A stretch of 7,326 nt of DNA from assembly GCA_028289305.1 (NCBI GenBank), contig JANQQO010000116.1, positions 1-7,326 of the forward strand, given 5' to 3'. Source of the stretch: Rickettsiales bacterium (GTDB lineage Bacteria; Pseudomonadota; Alphaproteobacteria; Rickettsiales; JANQQO01). Of this stretch, positions 4,548 to 7,326 are shown piece after piece (the first letter of the stretch is position 1; each line of letters starts with the position of its first letter). Below the pieces are notes generated by a model. That model saw only the letters and a program-made list of their open reading frames with translations, was not told the DNA's origin and did not search any database. The position numbers and the translations under genes are program-made.

Positions 4548-5393
4548 GTGACCACTGATTCGGATAGGTATTTACTGCACAGTTTGCGGAGCACCGATTA
4601 TGCGCGTTATGCGCAGGTGATTTTTGCGCCCGATGCGAAATCGCGCACGCTGCTTGCCGCGCTCAGCCTACTCCAGCAGGAGCTTGCCAGCATTCCCGCT
4701 ACCACCACCGAGCCGATGGTGGGGCTGATTCGCCTGCAATGGTGGCGCGAGGCGCTGGAGGCGCTTTCTGCTGGTACAGTGAAGGAACACCCGGTGCTTA
4801 CTGGCTTGGCCCCGCTCTATGCCGATAACCCGCCACCTGAAGCGCTAACTGAACGCTTGCTCACAGCGTATGAACGGCAGGTGGAAGCGGAGGCACAGGG
4901 CGATATGGCCGCCTTTGCGCGCAGAGCGGAGGATACCGAAGGCGCGCTCTTCGCATTATTCCTGCATGCGCTGGGCGTGGAGGAGGAAGCGCTCACCAAA
5001 GCGCTGCCACCAATGAGTACAGCTTACGCGCTGGCGATGCTCTTGCGCCATGCGCCCTATACCCTGCCGCAGCGGCGCTGCCCATTGCCGGGGGATATCG
5101 TAGCAAAACACGGGCTTTCGCTCGATCATTATGGCAGTGCAGCGTTTCATGCACAGTGTATCGCGGTGATGCAGGAGATCAGCGACCAGGCACAGGCGGC
5201 GTGTGGAGCTGCAGAAGCACTGCTCACCCCGCTTCCGCGCCCACTGCGCCGCCGGGCGAAGCCGGTGCTGCTTGCGCTCCCCATCACGCGGCATTACCTA
5301 AAACGCGCCGCCCGCCAGCATTACGACATCCTCTCCCGCCCACTCACACAACAGCATCTCCGCCTGCTTTTCACCTGCTGGCGCGGGAAGTAA
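4548..5393 (+). CDS. squalene/phytoene-synthase-fold protein, NDUFAF6-like, probably non-catalytic
   Basis: This 281-residue protein belongs to the all-helical squalene/phytoene synthase superfamily, in the branch that includes the mitochondrial complex I assembly factor NDUFAF6. Recognisable blocks are DYARYAQVIFAPDAKSRTLL (17-36), EPMVGLIRLQWWREALEAL (55-73), LPGDIVAKHGLS (180-191), and a basic C-terminal region around RRRAKPVLLALPITRHYL. The aspartate-rich pairs that bind Mg2+-diphosphate in true synthases are absent: the first motif region reads SLLQQELASI and the region before LPGD reads LRHAPYTLPQRR. Prenyl transfer is thus unlikely, and an assembly or scaffold role is the better guess. 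The GTG at 4548 is the only usable start after the preceding TAG, but it has no Shine-Dalgarno, so translation may be coupled to the PAS gene. Its stop is one base from that of the convergent gene at 5395. Confidence 0.8.
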   Translation: MTTDSDRYLLHSLRSTDYARYAQVIFAPDAKSRTLLAALSLLQQELASIPATTTEPMVGLIRLQWWREALEALSAGTVKEHPVLTGLAPLYADNPPPEALTERLLTAYERQVEAEAQGDMAAFARRAEDTEGALFALFLHALGVEEEALTKALPPMSTAYALAMLLRHAPYTLPQRRCPLPGDIVAKHGLSLDHYGSAAFHAQCIAVMQEISDQAQAACGAAEALLTPLPRPLRRRAKPVLLALPITRHYLKRAARQHYDILSRPLTQQHLRLLFTCWRGK

Positions 5394-5394
5394 G

Positions 5395-5757
5395 TTATTG
5401 GTTATTCTCTGTTAGGGCGGTGGTGCAGAGGGGTTCGCTGCGGGCATCTTCGAGTGTGTCGAGGCCGTTGCAGCTGGTGATGCAGGCGATGTAGTTGCCC
5501 TCGGCATCGGTTTTTTTGCGCAATGTGCAGCGTTCTTGTTCTTCTGGCAGTGTTAGGGGGGTGAGTGGCGTGACCTCTTCTTGTATTTGCTCGAGTTGGT
5601 CGAAAATTTCTGGGGTGTCGCTGCTAAGACCAGGGAAGAAGGAATCGTTATTTGTCTGCATCACGGCGATGACGAGGATGAAAGCGAGGATCACGAAAAA
5701 GAGATCCATGCGTTTTTTGCGCTTTTTAAACCGTTTGTCTTTTTTTAAGGAGAACAT
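5395..5757 (-). CDS. unrecognised single-pass membrane protein with four extracytoplasmic cysteines
   Basis: I do not recognise a family for this 120-residue protein. The first 17 residues are strongly basic (MFSLKKDKRFKKRKKRM) and lead into one hydrophobic segment, DLFFVILAFILVIAVM (18-33). By the positive-inside rule this predicts an N-in anchor with the rest in the periplasm. The outer part has an acidic, proline- and threonine-rich linker (about 46-75) and a small C-terminal domain with C77, C92, C96 and C111, enough for two disulfides. The ATG at 5757 lies six bases after the stop of the Ppx/GppA gene, so the two are probably co-transcribed. A second ATG at codon 17 would remove the basic region and is less attractive. 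Its stop is one base from that of the convergent gene at 5393. It has no lipobox. Coding status rests on organisation and composition, not homology. Confidence 0.7.
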   Translation of the reverse strand: MFSLKKDKRFKKRKKRMDLFFVILAFILVIAVMQTNNDSFFPGLSSDTPEIFDQLEQIQEEVTPLTPLTLPEEQERCTLRKKTDAEGNYIACITSCNGLDTLEDARSEPLCTTALTENNQ

Positions 5758-5763
5758 GGGTGA

Positions 5764-7299
5764 TTACTCGATGCGGGCGCGCAGCCCTGCAAGGGTGCCG
5801 AGTTGTTGCAGTTGGGACCAAACGCGATCGTTAAACAGGATGCGGCGGTTTTTCTGCGTAGCGCTTAAGATGACGGTGTTGTTATCTTTAAGGCGGAGGG
5901 CGGTTTTTGGCAAGACGCCGAGCGTGCCCTCGGCGATCGCGTAGCCAAGCTGCATTGCCGCACCAATGATTTGCGCGCGGAAGGCAAGATTGCCTTGCAA
6001 TAGGCCATGCGGGATGGCCATGACATCTGCGGCGTATTGGGTGTTATAGCGGTGGAAGGCGCAGGTGGCGACAAAGACGCGTTCTTCATGCCCGAGCGCG
6101 GGAATGGCGGAATCCATCACCCAGCGGAAGGCCATCTCGGCGCGGTAAGCGGTGTGTTCGTACCAAGAAAGGCGGCTTAACACACAGGCGGTTTTGCGTA
6201 GGCGCTTAATATCGGGTGTTTCGGTGTTAAAGAGTGGGTCCATCCAGGCGAAAAGCTCATAGCCGAAGCGCACCCATTCGGTGCTGTTTTGTGGCGAGAG
6301 ATGTTGCATCATATGCTCACACGCGGTGAGGAGTGCGTCTTTCGCATGTTCTTTATGGCTCAAGCGGTTGCACAGCACGCCTTCGCGCACGCCATGGACG
6401 GAGAAAGCGATATCGCTGGGTTTGCCGAGCGCGATGACGCGATCCATCACCAGGGCGGTGAGGGCTATTGTATCGGTGCGGCTGGAGGAGACGAGGCGCT
6501 GTTTGGCGATGGTCTTGGTGGGGAGACCGGCGACCCATTGCGCGGTTTCCTGCAGCGCGCGGGCGGGGATGGTGTAGTGATGCAGCACATCAAGCGGGTA
6601 GCGCTGCTTGCGCATATGCACTTTTGCTAAAGCGCGGAAGCCGCCGCCAACGGCAAAGAAGCTATGGCCTTTTAACGAGGCAGCAAGGTGATAGCGCTTT
6701 AGCACATCGTCGATGAGGCGGCGGGCTTTTTTAAGATCCCCGCCGGATTTGCCAGCAAGGCGCAGCTGGCCGATAGGGTAGCTCTTGGTTTTGCTGATGC
6801 GATAGGGGATTTTGCGCGTGGTGTTCTGAGCGCTATCAATCTTGGCGAGTTCAAAGCTACCACCACCGAGATCGCCAACCACGCCCTGGGTATGGAAGAA
6901 ACCAGCAGCAACGCCGAGTGCGGCGAGGCGCGCTTCTTCTGCGCCAGAGACGACATGTACTTTAAAGCCGTATTGGGCGCAGATATGTTCGACGAAGGCC
7001 GCCCCATCTTTGGCATCGCGCACCGCGGCAGTGGCGAAGACCATGACGTCTTCCACATGGGCGGCTTTGAGTAAGATGGCGAAGCGGCCAAGCGCGTCGA
7101 GCGCGCGATTAACGCCCGGGCCATAGAGCAGGCCGGTCTGTTCCATATCGCGGGCAAGGCCGCACAGGGTTTTTTCATTAATGAGGGGGAGGGGTGCCCG
7201 CTTTAAGGCATCGTAGACCACAAGGCGGACCGAGTTGGAGCCGATATCGATAACGCCGACTTTACCAGTGATGCGGGTATCGTGGCGCTTGGCGGACAT
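5764..7299 (-). CDS. ppx: Ppx/GppA family phosphatase (exopolyphosphatase or pppGpp phosphohydrolase)
   Basis: Members of this ASKHA-fold family remove terminal phosphates from polyphosphate or the 5' phosphate from pppGpp, linking phosphate storage to the stringent response. The 511-residue protein has the first phosphate-binding motif VIDIGSNSVRLVVY (16-29), AVRDA (92-96), SGAEEAR (118-124) holding the likely catalytic glutamate, and the second phosphate motif GDLGGGSFEL (142-151) with D143 and E150. AVGGGFRALAKVHM (216-229) and SVHGVREGVL are also typical. The C-terminal 200 residues match the helical extension of longer alphaproteobacterial forms. I see no recognisable HD signature there. 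Ppx and GppA activities cannot be separated from sequence alone. The ATG at 7299 has AAGGAG five bases upstream. In many alphaproteobacteria, as I recall, this gene is followed by rlmE; here the follower is an unrecognised membrane protein. Confidence 0.92.
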   Translation of the reverse strand: MSAKRHDTRITGKVGVIDIGSNSVRLVVYDALKRAPLPLINEKTLCGLARDMEQTGLLYGPGVNRALDALGRFAILLKAAHVEDVMVFATAAVRDAKDGAAFVEHICAQYGFKVHVVSGAEEARLAALGVAAGFFHTQGVVGDLGGGSFELAKIDSAQNTTRKIPYRISKTKSYPIGQLRLAGKSGGDLKKARRLIDDVLKRYHLAASLKGHSFFAVGGGFRALAKVHMRKQRYPLDVLHHYTIPARALQETAQWVAGLPTKTIAKQRLVSSSRTDTIALTALVMDRVIALGKPSDIAFSVHGVREGVLCNRLSHKEHAKDALLTACEHMMQHLSPQNSTEWVRFGYELFAWMDPLFNTETPDIKRLRKTACVLSRLSWYEHTAYRAEMAFRWVMDSAIPALGHEERVFVATCAFHRYNTQYAADVMAIPHGLLQGNLAFRAQIIGAAMQLGYAIAEGTLGVLPKTALRLKDNNTVILSATQKNRRILFNDRVWSQLQQLGTLAGLRARIE

Positions 7300-7304
7300 G
7301 GGGG

Positions 7305-7310
7305 CTCCTT
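7305..7310 (-). promoter_or_regulatory. ribosome binding site of the Ppx/GppA gene
   Basis: Read leftward this is AAGGAG, a consensus Shine-Dalgarno, five bases before the ATG at 7299. It supports that ATG as the start. The promoter would lie beyond the window edge. Confidence 0.8.
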
Positions 7311-7326
7311 ATGTTGTTGGTATTAG

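Noticed and set aside
6699..7178. 159-residue leftward frame within the Ppx/GppA gene
   Set aside because: It is an alternate frame of the same strand with low-complexity A/S/P composition; the main frame has all phosphatase motifs.

Overview
The window looks like chromosomal DNA from an alphaproteobacterium of moderately high GC. This is inferred from gene content only: a DadA-type D-amino acid dehydrogenase, a CHCC zinc-finger protein of the mitochondrial NDUFS6 type, a PAS_5-type sensor-like protein, a squalene/phytoene-synthase-fold protein resembling the complex I assembly factor NDUFAF6, and a Ppx/GppA phosphatase. No species call is possible, and no tRNA, rRNA, CRISPR array, transposase or prophage gene was seen.

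Layout. The left part (1-2129) reads leftward. In transcription order it holds a 55-residue CHCC zinc-finger protein (1962-2129), a HigB-type toxin (1604-1882), its HigA-type antitoxin (1274-1588), and dadA (1-1204, 3' end beyond the window edge). The toxin-antitoxin pair has the toxin-first order of higBA, and its upstream region carries a dyad that could be an autoregulatory operator. Read-through from higBA could reach dadA.

The divergent intergenic region 2130-2413 contains TTAGGG-like direct repeats, a 73-bp GTCAT...ATGAC repeat element and a candidate promoter for the next block. That block is queE-queC (2414-3786, rightward), two enzymes that take 6-carboxytetrahydropterin to 7-carboxy-7-deazaguanine and then preQ0 for queuosine tRNA modification. 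A second GTCAT...ATGAC element (88 bp) lies at 3846-3933, so the pair is bracketed by two elements of the same architecture. No queD or folE is present here.

Next, a PAS_5-like protein (4050-4529) with a strong ribosome binding site and a GTG start is followed after 18 bases by the NDUFAF6-like protein (4548-5393). These converge, with a one-base gap, on a leftward pair: a Ppx/GppA phosphatase (5764-7299) followed by an unrecognised 120-residue single-pass membrane protein (5395-5757).

Functionally the window is mostly housekeeping (tRNA modification, amino-acid oxidation, polyphosphate or alarmone turnover, probable complex I biogenesis) with one addiction module. The least explained parts are the paired hairpin elements around queEC, the small zinc-finger gene, the apparently non-catalytic synthase-fold protein and the four-cysteine membrane protein. 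I found no clear case for an entirely new multi-gene system.
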